From the NCBI GenBank assembly GCA_963837335.1, contig CAWINS010000073.1:15707-79706 (forward strand): a DNA stretch of 64,000 nt, written 5' to 3'. The position numbers were made by a program, and so were the translations under genes. Under the pieces are notes generated by a model, which saw only the letters and a list, made by a program, of their open reading frames with translations, had not been told where the DNA came from and searched no databases. The first letter of the stretch is position 1, and the number at the start of each line of letters is the position of its first letter. Below, piece by piece: positions 35,243 to 44,343 of this stretch. Origin of the DNA: RYN-230 sp963837335 (GTDB taxonomy: Bacteria; Actinomycetota; Actinomycetes; Streptosporangiales; Streptosporangiaceae).

Positions 35243-35550
35243 CCCGCTACTTAGAAGGTGCCGCACAGTTGTCCGAGACGGTCTCTAAGCTGCGCGGACA
35301 GCCTGGGGCAGTCCGGCCCGAGACGACGGCGTCCGGCCCCGTTGGTGTCGGTTGCGGGTGTCGGAAAGACGCCCAAGTCTGGTTCACCGAACAGTTTGCC
35401 TTGTAAAACGGCAGTGGAGCATGGACGCCAGAGTGGGCATGTCAAGAGCCTGAGCCTGGGGAGGTAGCCCGAAGGACCTTGGGTGCGTGGGCCGTTGGAT
35501 TACGAAAGAAAACATGCCCTATTCTGACCTCACCCATCGACGTCAAGAGA
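35243..35550. other. Intergenic, no gene recognised
   Basis: About 310 bp inside the element. A leftward short frame contains LGVFPTPATDTNGAGRRRL, loosely like LVLYLTPETDTNQLGLRRL encoded leftward at about 36.4 kb. This may reflect an old repeat or a gene fragment. A+T content rises toward the next gene. Confidence 0.4.
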
Positions 35551-35557
35551 GGTGATC

Positions 35558-36190
35558 ATGGCAAGTTTTGTTCAGCAGCTTCCAGCTCTGATTGGCGTAG
35601 TCATTGGTGCCTCCGCTTCATATCTTGCGGGCACCGCCACAGAGCGCGCACGCTGGCGGCGTGAACAGGCGGCGCGCTGGGACGAGAAACGCGCTCAAGC
35701 ATATGTTGACTACGCCTACGCAATCAAGAATGTTCATGTGCAATGCAGGCGCATTGCTGACAACTATTATGGTCTTGGTGGCGGTTATCGTGGGCCTGGT
35801 GGCAATTATCGTGGTCAAGGTGCCAGAAACGAGGCTTTTAATTATGCCGAAGCCCTTTCGGAGCTTGGACAGCTAACCGACGAGAGGACAGCGAAATGGG
35901 AGTCTGTATTACTACTGGGCAGTCCCGATACTATCGCCACGGCGCGGACATGGCATCGCCGCGCCTGGCATGTGGAACTCTTTGCTCGTGGCGAACGCAC
36001 TGACGCGGTAGAGTGGAAAGCTCTGCTTCAAGAGTTCATCGTTGACAGGGAGCGTTTCTATGCGGCGGCCCGAAGCGATCTAGGTATAGAGAGTGGTGAC
36101 GTTCCGACTTCAGGCCCCTGGGGAAGAATCGCCACTAGCAAGCTCGGGCGAGGGGTCCTCGGAAGTCCCACCCGATGTTGCTTAGCATGA
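35558..36190 (+). CDS. Membrane-anchored hypothetical protein
   Basis: 210 residues from ATG 35558, preceded by AGAGAGG. One N-terminal helix (LPALIGVVIGASASYLAG, about 8-25) is followed by ERARWRREQAARWDEKRAQA and YVDYAYAIK, a common actinobacterial small-anchor pattern. A Gly/Tyr-rich double repeat (GGYRGPGG, GGNYRGQG, about 73-92) interrupts the helical part. The C-terminal core is WESVLLLGSPDTIATARTWH and RRAWHVELFARGERTDAVEW. Function unknown. G+C is clearly lower than the chromosome. It is transcribed toward the TIR gene, 580 bp away, with a palindromic repeat between them. Confidence 0.7.
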   Translation: MASFVQQLPALIGVVIGASASYLAGTATERARWRREQAARWDEKRAQAYVDYAYAIKNVHVQCRRIADNYYGLGGGYRGPGGNYRGQGARNEAFNYAEALSELGQLTDERTAKWESVLLLGSPDTIATARTWHRRAWHVELFARGERTDAVEWKALLQEFIVDRERFYAAARSDLGIESGDVPTSGPWGRIATSKLGRGVLGSPTRCCLA

Positions 36191-36610
36191 GGCCGGCACC
36201 GTGCGGATCTGGCCATGCCCGGTGTCATTGTGGTCAGCAATGGTGGTCAGCTCCGTCTGGCCTGCCGCGACCAGCTGACCGCTTGCATGCCATATCCAGC
36301 CAGGTTGTCCGGGACTGGCGCTGGCCTCGGCATGTATCTCGTCAGAGTCCACGTCGAGCCGCCGCAGGCCGAGCTGGTTAGTGTCGGTCTCGGGTGTCAG
36401 GTAGAGGACCAGCTGTGGGGTTTGATTGTGCCGAGCTGCGAGGTCTCGTTGAGGGTCCGTCCTCCTGGTAGGTGCCGATCTCTTGCCGTGGAAGATCAGC
36501 GTCAAGGGTGGCGCTTGCGCCATCGCGTGAGCGACGCCAGTGTAGCGAGCGCCCTTGATGGTGATCTTGCGCGGCGACAGGATGCCCGGCGCGAGGAGGA
36601 CGGGCTGCAC
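36182..36610 (-). CDS. Possible small hypothetical protein overlapping palindromic repeat A
   Basis: 142-residue leftward frame. It contains SPRKITIKGARYTGVAHAMA and QAPPLTLIFHGK (the repeat region), then QTPQLVLYLTPETDTNQLGL, RRLDVDSDEIHAEASASPGQ and GWIWHASGQLVAAGQTELTT, which look protein-like. No ribosome binding site was identified. Related KIT(V/I)K...AMxQAxPxT peptides are encoded leftward in repeats B and C. It may be a real small gene family or a by-product of the palindromic DNA. Confidence 0.35.
   Translation of the reverse strand: MQPVLLAPGILSPRKITIKGARYTGVAHAMAQAPPLTLIFHGKRSAPTRRTDPQRDLAARHNQTPQLVLYLTPETDTNQLGLRRLDVDSDEIHAEASASPGQPGWIWHASGQLVAAGQTELTTIADHNDTGHGQIRTVPASC
36492..36568. 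repeat. Palindromic repeat A (upstream of TIR gene)
   Basis: AAGATCAGCGTCAAGGG (36492-36508) mirrors CCCTTGATGGTGATCTT (36552-36568) at 15 of 17 positions. The centre has a second hairpin, GGCGC-TT-GCGCC. Flanks (TCTTGCCGTGG before, GCGCGGCGA and GATGCCCGGCGCGAGGAGGA after) are shared with repeat C. Confidence 0.8.
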
Positions 36611-36769
36611 CTGCGCGAACCGGTCATCAGAGTGCAGGCGACATCGGCGGAGGCGATCCCTCCTTTATAGGGCACGTCCGCGTCGTCGGAAGTTACACCA
36701 GCATGATCCTCCTTCCGGTTCCTGTTGGTGTGGCTCCTGATGTCGAGAGTGCAGCTAGACTCCAGAACT

Positions 36770-37894
36770 ATGCCTAACGAAGCGACTGTGGGTTTCTGGA
36801 GCTATGCTCACGATGACAATATATTGGACGGCGATGCTATCCTGGACCTTGCCCGCCATATTAAGGAGGAGTATAGCCTTCTGGCGGGAGAGCCGCTGGA
36901 GATATTTATCGATCGTGACGGTATAGCTTGGGGAGAGGAATGGCGAGAGCGCATTGATTCCTCGCTGTCTCAAACAATCTTCTTCATACCTATCATTACG
37001 CCACGGTATTTCACGAGGCACGAATGTCGTCGGGAGCTGCTGGAGTTTGCGGCGAAGGCTAAGGGTCTTGGCGTTGACGAGCTACTTTTGCCCATCCTTT
37101 ATGTTGAGGTAGCTGATCTTTCGCCAGAAAGCGACGATGAAGTTGTCGCCCTCGTGGCTAAGACACAATATGTCGATTGGCATGAGACTCGACTATTGGA
37201 GCCTGCCTCTCGAGGCTACAGGGCAGCTGTAAATTCACTTGCCCGCCGCTTGCAAGAGATTGCTAGCAAGGTTGCGGAGGTTCAATTTAATCGTGAGCTG
37301 AACGCAGACCTGGACGCTGACGGTGGCAGCGGAATCGCGGATTTGGTGGAGAGAATAACTAAAGTACTCCCCGATTGGCTAGAGGCTGTTATGGCTGAGA
37401 AAACCGTCGAGGTTCAGGCCCAAGCAACGCTAAACCACGGCCTGGCGCAGATTGACAAGCTTCGCAGAGCGGGGGCGCCTGCGTTCCTCGATTTTGGCTG
37501 CACAAATGCGCTTGGCCAGGGAGATGCTTCCCATTGCGGAACGAGGACAAAAAGATGCCAGGGTGTATCTGGCACGGACACCGAGCTAGATCCGCTCGTA
37601 TCTGGCCTTGCGCGGCTAGTCAGAGAACACCCTGAGGCCTTTCAGCTGGCGCTGCCAATTAGAGAAGGTATAGATGAGGCGATGACTGAAATTAGAGCGG
37701 GGAAAAGGCTGGACCAGGTGTTGACCAAAAATCCTCGAGTTAAGGGTCTAATGCAAATATTTGCTGAGATGCGACATTTGGGCCGCGTGTTCCAGAAATG
37801 TCATGCCATATTGGTGGACAGGGCGCGAACTGCGACTGAAGGGAATGAAATTGTCGAACGTTGGGATACAGAGCTAAGATTGCCTACTACGTAA
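36770..37894 (+). CDS. TIR-domain protein, candidate defence effector
   Basis: 374 residues from ATG 36770. The TIR domain covers about 5-135: VGFWSYAHDDN, LEIFIDRDGIAWGEEWRERI, SSLSQTIFFIPIITPRYFTR, HECRRELLEF, then LLLPILYVEV and LVAKTQYVDW. The Glu of CRREL (about E89) fits the catalytic Glu of NAD-cleaving TIR proteins. The C-terminal half is helical with no known domain. About 37483-37585 appears out of frame: the next frame reads AAQMRLAREMLPIAERGQKD and ARVYLART, a far more natural helix, so two compensating indels may be present. G+C near 50% marks it as acquired. Bacterial TIR proteins commonly deplete NAD on phage infection; that role is inferred. Confidence 0.82.
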   Translation: MPNEATVGFWSYAHDDNILDGDAILDLARHIKEEYSLLAGEPLEIFIDRDGIAWGEEWRERIDSSLSQTIFFIPIITPRYFTRHECRRELLEFAAKAKGLGVDELLLPILYVEVADLSPESDDEVVALVAKTQYVDWHETRLLEPASRGYRAAVNSLARRLQEIASKVAEVQFNRELNADLDADGGSGIADLVERITKVLPDWLEAVMAEKTVEVQAQATLNHGLAQIDKLRRAGAPAFLDFGCTNALGQGDASHCGTRTKRCQGVSGTDTELDPLVSGLARLVREHPEAFQLALPIREGIDEAMTEIRAGKRLDQVLTKNPRVKGLMQIFAEMRHLGRVFQKCHAILVDRARTATEGNEIVERWDTELRLPTT

Positions 37895-37923
37895 TTCTCT
37901 CATCGGCTTAGGTCGTGATGCCT

Positions 37924-38052
37924 GGTCATCCTTGCGATAGGTGCCCAATCGAGCTGGGGAAGATCGTGTGAAGGGTAGCGCTTGCGTCATCGCGTGGGCG
38001 ATGCGCGTAGCGCTTTTGACCGTGATCTTTCCCGACTTGGTGGCGGATGACC
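37924..38052. repeat. Palindromic repeat B (downstream of TIR gene)
   Basis: Outer arms GGTCATCC (37924-37931) and GGATGACC (38045-38052), next arms GGGGAAGATC (37956) and GATCTTTCCC (38024-38033). The core AGCGCTTGCGTCATCGCGT matches repeats A and C with several changes. More diverged than A and C. Confidence 0.75.
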
Positions 38053-38352
38053 GGGGCGAATGACAGCCTCTACGCGGCGCGTGGCTGCGCTGGCTCGTGG
38101 CGACCTCCAGCTGTGGGGACCCGGTGCCGGGAGCCTGGAGTGCGCCGACGCCGCCGTGGCCCGAAGGGCCTAAGAGCGGCACGAGGCGCCTAACGCATGA
38201 CGCCTCCCCGGGTTAACCGCGGAGCCGTGCCAGGCTGGGACTCCGCCGCTTGAGCCAGTGCAACTTCGTCTTGCCGCTGCTGATCTAAGGCCAGCTGGCG
38301 GCGGTGCCCCGGCGCGCTTCTCCTCCTGATAGGTGCCGAGGTCTTGCCGTGG

Positions 38353-38427
38353 AAGATCAGTGTCAAGGGTGGCGCTTGCGCCATCGCGTCAGCGACGCGC
38401 CCTGGGCGCGCCCTTGACGGTGATCTT
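38353..38427. repeat. Palindromic repeat C
   Basis: AAGATCAGTGTCAAGGG (38353-38369) mirrors CCCTTGACGGTGATCTT (38411-38427) at 15 of 17 positions. The inner GGTGGCGCTTGCGCCATC and both flanks are nearly identical to repeat A, with most changes in the central loop. Confidence 0.8.
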
Positions 38428-38796
38428 TGCGCGGCGAGAGGATGCCCGGCGCGAGGAGGACGGCCCGGTCAGATCACGCAGGCGCGGTCACCGGGCAGCG
38501 TTACGGCCTGAGCCACCGGCCTGCGGGTGCGGGCCAGCTGACCGGCGTGCGGCGCCGCGCCCGTAGGGCTTCCGCCCGGCAGGGCGCGGCAGGCCGCCGC
38601 CCCACAGTCCGGCGGTTGCCCACCGCTCCTCCGCCCTGGCCTGTGGTGGCGCTCGGTCTGCCGGTCACGCATTTCCCCGGATGACTTCGCGCTCACTGCG
38701 CCCGATCCGGCCCGTCGGGCCGGACGGCTGGCGCGCCGCAGGCGCGCCCTTGATGACAGTGAAGAAAATCCTCACAGGGCGACGAATCCCGCCGTG

Positions 38797-39054
38797 TCAG
38801 TCCGGGCGCTGACCCGTGCTGGCTGCGATCGCGGTTGGAGATTCACCCAAGGCGGCTGCGAGCCGGGCAAGGGTCCGGCTGCGGCAGCAAGAGGCTGGCT
38901 GCCGCTCTAGCTTGGATACCGTGTGCGCGCTGACTCCCGCCAGCTTGGCCAGCTCGACCTGTGATAGCGCCCGCTGGCGGCGGAGTTCCCGCAGTCGCTG
39001 GCCATCGATAACGGCTGTCCAGCGTTCCGCGTGGCCGGTGGGCCTGGTGGCCAT
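38797..39054 (-). CDS. Small XRE-family regulator
   Basis: 85 residues. The HTH fills most of the protein: IDGQRLRELRRQRALSQVEL, AKLAGVSAHTVSKLERQPAS, RTLARLAAALGESPTAIAA. Its ATG at 39054 overlaps the TGA of the upstream anti-sigma-like ATPase, giving tight coupling. Such XRE/DUF397-like or ATPase/XRE pairs are frequent on actinobacterial chromosomes and elements. Its target is unknown. Confidence 0.82.
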   Translation of the reverse strand: MATRPTGHAERWTAVIDGQRLRELRRQRALSQVELAKLAGVSAHTVSKLERQPASCCRSRTLARLAAALGESPTAIAASTGQRPD

Positions 39055-39459
39055 CAGTCGGTCCAGTCGAAGCGGGCCCAGATGGTGCGGCCGTCCTGGT
39101 CGCCGTCGATGCCGCATTCGCTGGCGAGGGCGCGGACGATGTCGAGGCCGTGGTGCTGGCTCGGGTCCCTGACGGCGGGAGTCCAGGGGCCGCCGTTGTC
39201 CTCTACCTCGATCCAGGCGTAGTCGCCTGGGCTGATCTTGGCCCGGACGGTGAAGGTGCCGCCGGGCAGGCGTGAGTGGCTGTGGATGGCGGCGTTGGCG
39301 GCGAGTTCGGAGGCGCACAGGATCACGTCGTCGGCCATGGGGCAGCCGCGGAGTAGTGGGCCGCAGGTCGGCCCGGACTGCGCTGATGTGCTCCGGTGTG
39401 CCTGGGTAGGTGACGCCGGTGGTGCGTAACGCGAGCGCCCGGGGCGCTGGAGAGTTCAT
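39054..39459 (-). pseudogene. Anti-sigma-like HATPase_c ATP-binding protein with one frameshift
   Basis: ATG 39459 reads MNSPAPRALALRTTGVTYPG and TPEHISAVRADLRP. One extra A at about 39363 then shifts the frame, and LLRGCPMADDVILCASELAA, NAAIHSHSRLPGGTFTV continue. The N box (ASELAANAAIHS), VEDNGGPW and the G box DPSQHHGLDIVRALA are those of RsbW/SpoIIAB-type kinases common in streptomycetes. Either the frameshift is real and a 94-residue product starts at ATG 39338, or it is a sequence error and the full protein has about 134 residues. The operator-bearing region upstream is shared with the divergent genes. Confidence 0.75.
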
Positions 39460-39506
39460 CGGTCCTCGCTCGTGCGGCTGGCCTACGACCTCGGATGACG
39501 CAGAGC

Positions 39507-39541
39507 GTACTCTGAGTACTGGCAACGTACAATAAGTACGT
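39507..39541. promoter_or_regulatory. Two operator dyads in divergent promoter
   Basis: GTACTC-T-GAGTAC (39507-39519) and ACGTAC-AATAA-GTACGT (39525-39541). The second recurs as ACGTAC-TTTGG-GTACGT before the rep gene. Likely bound by the element's XRE/TPR regulator. Confidence 0.7.
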
Positions 39542-39608
39542 GACACTTCGTGTACTAGGTCAGCACGCTAAGTGCGAGCATGGCGGTCACGGGACTTGGA
39601 GGAGACTC

Positions 39609-39917
39609 ATGTTCGGTCTGTTCGTCCGCTTCACGTGCAAGGACGAGGCCAGCGCCGAGGCTTACGACCGGCTGGTAGCCGAGACCGTCGAAGCCATCAA
39701 GGCGGACGAGCCGGGAACGCTGGTGTACGCGACCCACCTGGTGGAGGGCCAGCCGCTGCAGCGGATCTTCTACGAGCTGTACCGGGACCGGGCCGCGTTC
39801 GAGGCGCACGAGGCGTCCCCGGCCACCCGCCGCTACCTGGCCGAGCGGGACCAGTACCTGGCCAGCACCGAGGTTGACTGGCTGACCCTGCAGACGGGCA
39901 AAGGCACAGGCGGTTGA
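39609..39917 (+). CDS. Antibiotic-biosynthesis-monooxygenase (ABM) fold protein
   Basis: 102 residues, with GGAGGAG before the ATG. FGLFVRFTCKDEASAEAYDR, LVYATHLVEGQPLQRIFYEL and YRDRAAFEAHEASPATRRYL fit the dimeric alpha/beta ABM/YgiN fold of quinol monooxygenases and related small enzymes. Its stop overlaps the TTG start of the XRE/TPR regulator as TTGA, so the two are co-translated. Such ABM genes occur beside regulators on actinobacterial elements; the reaction is unknown. Confidence 0.85.
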   Translation: MFGLFVRFTCKDEASAEAYDRLVAETVEAIKADEPGTLVYATHLVEGQPLQRIFYELYRDRAAFEAHEASPATRRYLAERDQYLASTEVDWLTLQTGKGTGG

Positions 39918-41132
39918 GCACGCCGGACTATCAGCAGGCCCTGGGCCGGAAGATCGCCGCCGAGCGGCGCCGCCGGGGCCTGTCCCAGCCCGAGCTGGCC
40001 CGGATGATCGACCGGTCGGTGGCCTGGGTGTCCCAGGTCGAGCGCGGCGTCCGCAAGGTCGACCGCATGTCGGTGCTGGAAACCCTCGCCGCGGCGCTCG
40101 ACATCCCGCTCGCGGAACTGGCCGCGGAGGCACCCGTGGTCGCCGCGGTGACCGAGGAGCCCCCGGGCGCGGGCGAACTGCGGCTGGTCCTGTCCGGCGC
40201 TCACATGCTCCGCGCCATGCTCGGCGGTGGGCGCGCACCGGCGGTCAGCACGCTTCGCGGCAAGGCTGCCAAGGCGTGGGACCTGACGCACGCCGGGCGC
40301 TACACCGAGCTGACCGAACCTGCTGCACGGCCTGGTCCCCGACCTGGAAACCGCTGCCCGGACAGCACCCGAGAAGCAGCGGGCGGAAGCGTTCGAGCTG
40401 CTGGCCACGACGTACCAGGCTTGCTCGGCCGCCCTGGCCAAGCTCGGTGAGCCGGACGTGGCCTGGATCGCCGCTGACCGGGCCATGGCGGCCGCCGAAC
40501 GGGCGGGTGACCCGCTGCTGGTGGCGGCCGGGGCGTACCGGCTGGTGTTCGTGTTCATCGCCGCCCGCCACTACGGCCAGGCCGAGGAGACCGCCCGCAC
40601 CGCCGCCGACGCCCTCTCGCCGATGGCGGACGAGGGCAACGAGCAGGCCATGTCGTTGCAGGGTGGCCTGACCTTGCAGCGCGCCGTCATCGCCGCCCGG
40701 CTCAACGACGCCGACACCGCCTATGGCCAGCTTGAGCGGGCCAGCCAGATCGCCGGGCAGCTCGGCGAGGGCCGCAACGACTACAACACCGAGTTCGGCC
40801 CGGCCAACGTCGGCTTGTATGAGATCGCGGTCGCCGTCGAACTCGGCGATGCGGGCCGGGCTCTGCGGGTCGCCGCCACGGTGGACACCGCCGGGCTGTC
40901 CGCCGAACGGCGCGCCCGGATGCTCATCGACGTGGCCCGCGCGCACGCCCAGCGCCGCCAGGTCACCGAAGCGGTCGCCGCGCTGCGTGAGGCCGAGGAG
41001 ATCACCCCGGAACAGGTCCGCAGCCATGAGCTGGTCCGGCTGCTCGTCTCTGACCTGCTCACGATGCAAGACCCGCCCGCCAGCGAGCTGCGCGACCTCG
41101 CGGGACGGCTGACCGACCAGAAACTGAGCTGA
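39914..41132 (+). pseudogene. XRE regulator with TPR-like C-terminus, one frameshift
   Basis: TTG 39914 starts MSTPDYQQALGRKIAAERRR. The HTH (GLSQPELARMIDRSVAWVSQ, VERGVRKVDRM) lies at about 20-65. At about 40322 one extra C shifts the frame (ELTEPAA instead of ELTELLHGLVPDLE). From there the next frame carries QRAEAFELLATTYQACSAAL and many TPR-like helices to 41132 (VARAHAQRRQVTEAVAALRE). Repaired length is about 405 residues, the size of actinobacterial XRE/TPR regulators. It sits between two identical-type operators, suggesting it represses its own operon and the rep gene. Real truncation and sequence error cannot be told apart. Confidence 0.78.
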
Positions 41133-41149
41133 TATCGAGTGTATTGGGC

Positions 41150-41166
41150 ACGTACTTTGGGTACGT
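41150..41166. promoter_or_regulatory. Operator dyad upstream of rep gene
   Basis: ACGTAC-TTTGG-GTACGT is a perfect 6-bp inverted repeat with a 5-bp spacer, the same design as 39525-39541. It sits 18 bp after the regulator stop and about 250 bp before the rep start. Confidence 0.7.
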
Positions 41167-41417
41167 GTTACGTCGAGGACCGTTGAGCCCTCCCCTCATC
41201 GAGGGATGGCCGTGGAAACGCCGGGCCGGTGAATCACCGGGTGCCCGGTCACGGTGCCACCAGCCCCACATGACAGCGCCTGAGCGGCAGCAACCCTGGC
41301 CAGGCCCCATGCGGCAGAGCACCGCTGATCCCCGCACCCGATTACCCCCGCGCCTGGCTGCGGTTCGCCTCCGCTCGTCCACCCCGCCCGCAAGGGCAGA
41401 CGAGAGGAGCACCACCT

Positions 41418-42699
<1,282 letters not shown>

Positions 42700-42713
42700 C
42701 AGGGAGGTGCGCC

Positions 42714-42899
42714 ATGCCCCGGCTCCTGCTGACCGTCCCCGAAGCCGCCGAGGCCCTGGCCATCTCCCGCAGCAAGCTCTACGAGCTGCTGGCCAGTGGC
42801 GCTATCGCCTCGATCCGCATCGACGGATCACGGCGCATCCCGCTCACCGCCCTGGAGGAGTACGTCTCCAGGCTGCTCGCCGAAAGGACCGCCGCGTAA
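42714..42899 (+). CDS. xis: Excisionase (MerR-like DNA-binding, Xis type)
   Basis: 61 residues with AGGGAGG before the ATG. LLTVPEAAEALAISRSKLYE, LLASGAIASIRIDGSRRIPL and TALEEYVSRLLAER form the compact helix-turn-helix-wing of actinobacterial excisionases. Its TAA overlaps the integrase ATG as TAATG. It would bend att DNA and direct the integrase toward excision. Confidence 0.9.
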   Translation: MPRLLLTVPEAAEALAISRSKLYELLASGAIASIRIDGSRRIPLTALEEYVSRLLAERTAA

Positions 42900-44103
42900 T
42901 GCCCCGCAAAGAACAGCCCCCAAGCTCCGCGATGGCGTCATGAAGCGCGGAGCCACCTGGTCCTACGTGATCCGCGTCAAGGACACCGAGACCGGCATCA
43001 GCAAGCCCCGGTGGGTCGGCGGCTTCGCCACCGAGGAAGAAGCCAAGGCCGCCCGCGACGAGGCCCGGGTCAAGGCTCACCGGGGCGAGTACATCGACCG
43101 CAACCGGATCACCGTGGCCGCGTACCTCGATGACTGGATCGACAGCCACGCCATGGAGATCAAGCCGCGCACCCTGCACGACTACCGCTCCTGCATCCGG
43201 CTCTACGTCACGCCGCGCATCGGCCACCTGCCCATCCAGGCCGTGCGCCCGTCCACGATCACCAAGCTCTACCGCGACCTGCTGACCAGCGGAGGCCGGG
43301 ACGGCAAGCCGCTGGCCGTCGCCACCGTCACCCACCTGCACGCGGTGCTGCGGAAGGCGTTCCGTGACGCCGTGATCGTTGACGAGCTGATCGGCAGCAA
43401 CCCGGTGGAACGGGCCAAGCGGCCCCGAGCCCAGGCCCACGAGCCCGGCACCGTCTGGACCGTGGCCCAGCTCCGGGCATTCCTGGCCACCGCAGCACAG
43501 CCACCGGCTGGGCGCCTTCTTCCACGTCGCCGCCTACACCGGAGCCCGCCGGGGCGAGCTGCTCAACCTCCGCTGGCCAGATGTCGACTTGGACGGCAAA
43601 GAAGACTCACCATCACCGGATCGACCGCCGTGATCGCGGGCGAGCGCATCGACGGCACCACCAAGAGCGGCCGGACCCGCGTCGTGTCCATCGATGACGA
43701 GACCGTCGCCGTCCTGCGCCAGCACAAGGCCGACCAGGCCGCCGACCAGCTCAAGGCGGGCGACTCCTGGCGCGGCGTCAAAGACGGCTACGTGTTCACG
43801 ACCGGCTGGGGCGAGCCGATCTACCCCGACACCGTGACCTCGCTGATGGCCAAGCTCATCCGCGCCCACAACGAGCCCGAGCAAGGACCACGCCCGAAGG
43901 ACCAGCTACCGCACGCCCGGCTGCACGACCTGCGGCACATCCACGCCACGACCCTGCTGCTGTCCGGCGTCCCGGTCCACGTCGTCGCCGCCCGCCTGGG
44001 CCACGCCGACCCGGCCATCACCCTCCGGGTCTACGCCCACGTCATCCGCACCGCCGAGGCCGCCGCCGCGGACATCTTCGCCCAGGCCGTGAACGCCGCA
44101 TAA
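42899..44103 (+). pseudogene. int: Tyrosine integrase with three small frameshifts
   Basis: The natural ATG at 42899 overlaps the xis stop and reads MPRKEQPP. A missing base at about 42922 shifts to KLRDGVMKRGATWSYVIRVK. The arm-binding and SAM-like core (NRITVAAYLDDWIDSHAMEI, IQAVRPSTITKLYRDLL) are intact. At about 43503-43604 the frame is shifted: the next frame holds HRLGAFFHVAAYTGARRGEL and LNLRWPDVDL, which contains catalytic Arg I (GARRGE). Beyond that the frame returns with HDLRHIHATTLLLSGVP (HxxR) and RLGHADPAITLRVYAHV (H and Tyr). As written, Arg I is lost and the enzyme would be dead. An ATG at 42940 would give the longest uninterrupted product. Confidence 0.85.
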
Positions 44104-44128
44104 CCGGCACCGACAGCGCCCAGCGCCC

Positions 44129-44153
44129 GCTGTTAGCAAGCCCGTTAGCAAGA
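44129..44153 (+). promoter_or_regulatory. Putative integrase arm-type site, right
   Basis: GTTAGCAAGCCCGTTAGCAA carries the same paired motif, 30 bp inside the right att repeat and just after the int stop. Lambda-family integrases bind such paired arms on both sides of the core. Binding is inferred. Confidence 0.6.
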
Positions 44154-44154
44154 A

Positions 44155-44180
44155 GGCCCCTTCCATGATCGGAAGGGGCC
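44155..44180 (+). terminator. Terminator after int
   Basis: GGCCCCTTCC-ATGATC-GGAAGGGGCC is a perfect 10-bp stem with a 6-base loop, 52 bp after the int stop and just outside the right att repeat. It could also end the tRNA-Thr transcript coming from the other side. Confidence 0.85.
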
Positions 44181-44183
44181 TGC

Positions 44184-44234
44184 TGACGTGGGAGCCGCCT
44201 ATCGGAATCGAACCGATGACCTACGCATTACGAG
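44184..44234 (+). repeat. Right attachment site (51-bp direct repeat)
   Basis: Copy of the left repeat. Here it forms the 3' half of an intact tRNA-Thr, so integration restores the tRNA. Confidence 0.93.
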
Positions 44235-44266
44235 TGCGTCGCTCTAACCGACTGAGCTAAGGCGGC
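44193..44266 (-). tRNA. tRNA-Thr (anticodon CGT)
   Basis: 74 nt. Acceptor stem GCCGCCT/AGGCGGC, D arm AGCTCAGTCGGTTAGAGC, anticodon loop CTCGTAA, T arm with GGTTCGATTCC. CCA is not encoded. The 3' half lies inside the right att repeat; a 3' fragment remains at 34364-34414. Confidence 0.95.
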
Positions 44267-44343
44267 ATGCCGCGATCTGGCGGCCCACCGAGTCTACCGG
44301 TCTGTTCCCCGGGCCGTACCGAGCCTCATCAGGGCCAGCGCCC

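Larger units (their letters stand above)
37895..38796. other. 900-bp repeat-rich intergenic zone
   Basis: Holds palindromic repeats B and C, a CCGGCCCGTCGGGCCGG dyad at about 38705-38725, a GGCGCGCC...GGCGCGCC pair at about 38729-38748, and a half-copy resembling the repeat right arm (GCGCGCCCTTGATGACAGTG) at about 38741. No convincing protein gene was found; short leftward frames reproduce the repeat-encoded peptide. Confidence 0.6.

Noticed and set aside
36725..36769. Longer start for the TIR gene at 36725
   Set aside because: The extra 15 residues show no TIR character and the ATG at 36770 directly precedes the domain.
37895..38796. A retron or reverse-transcriptase-associated RNA for the palindromic repeats
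   Set aside because: No reverse transcriptase gene or msr/msd-like arrangement was found in the window.
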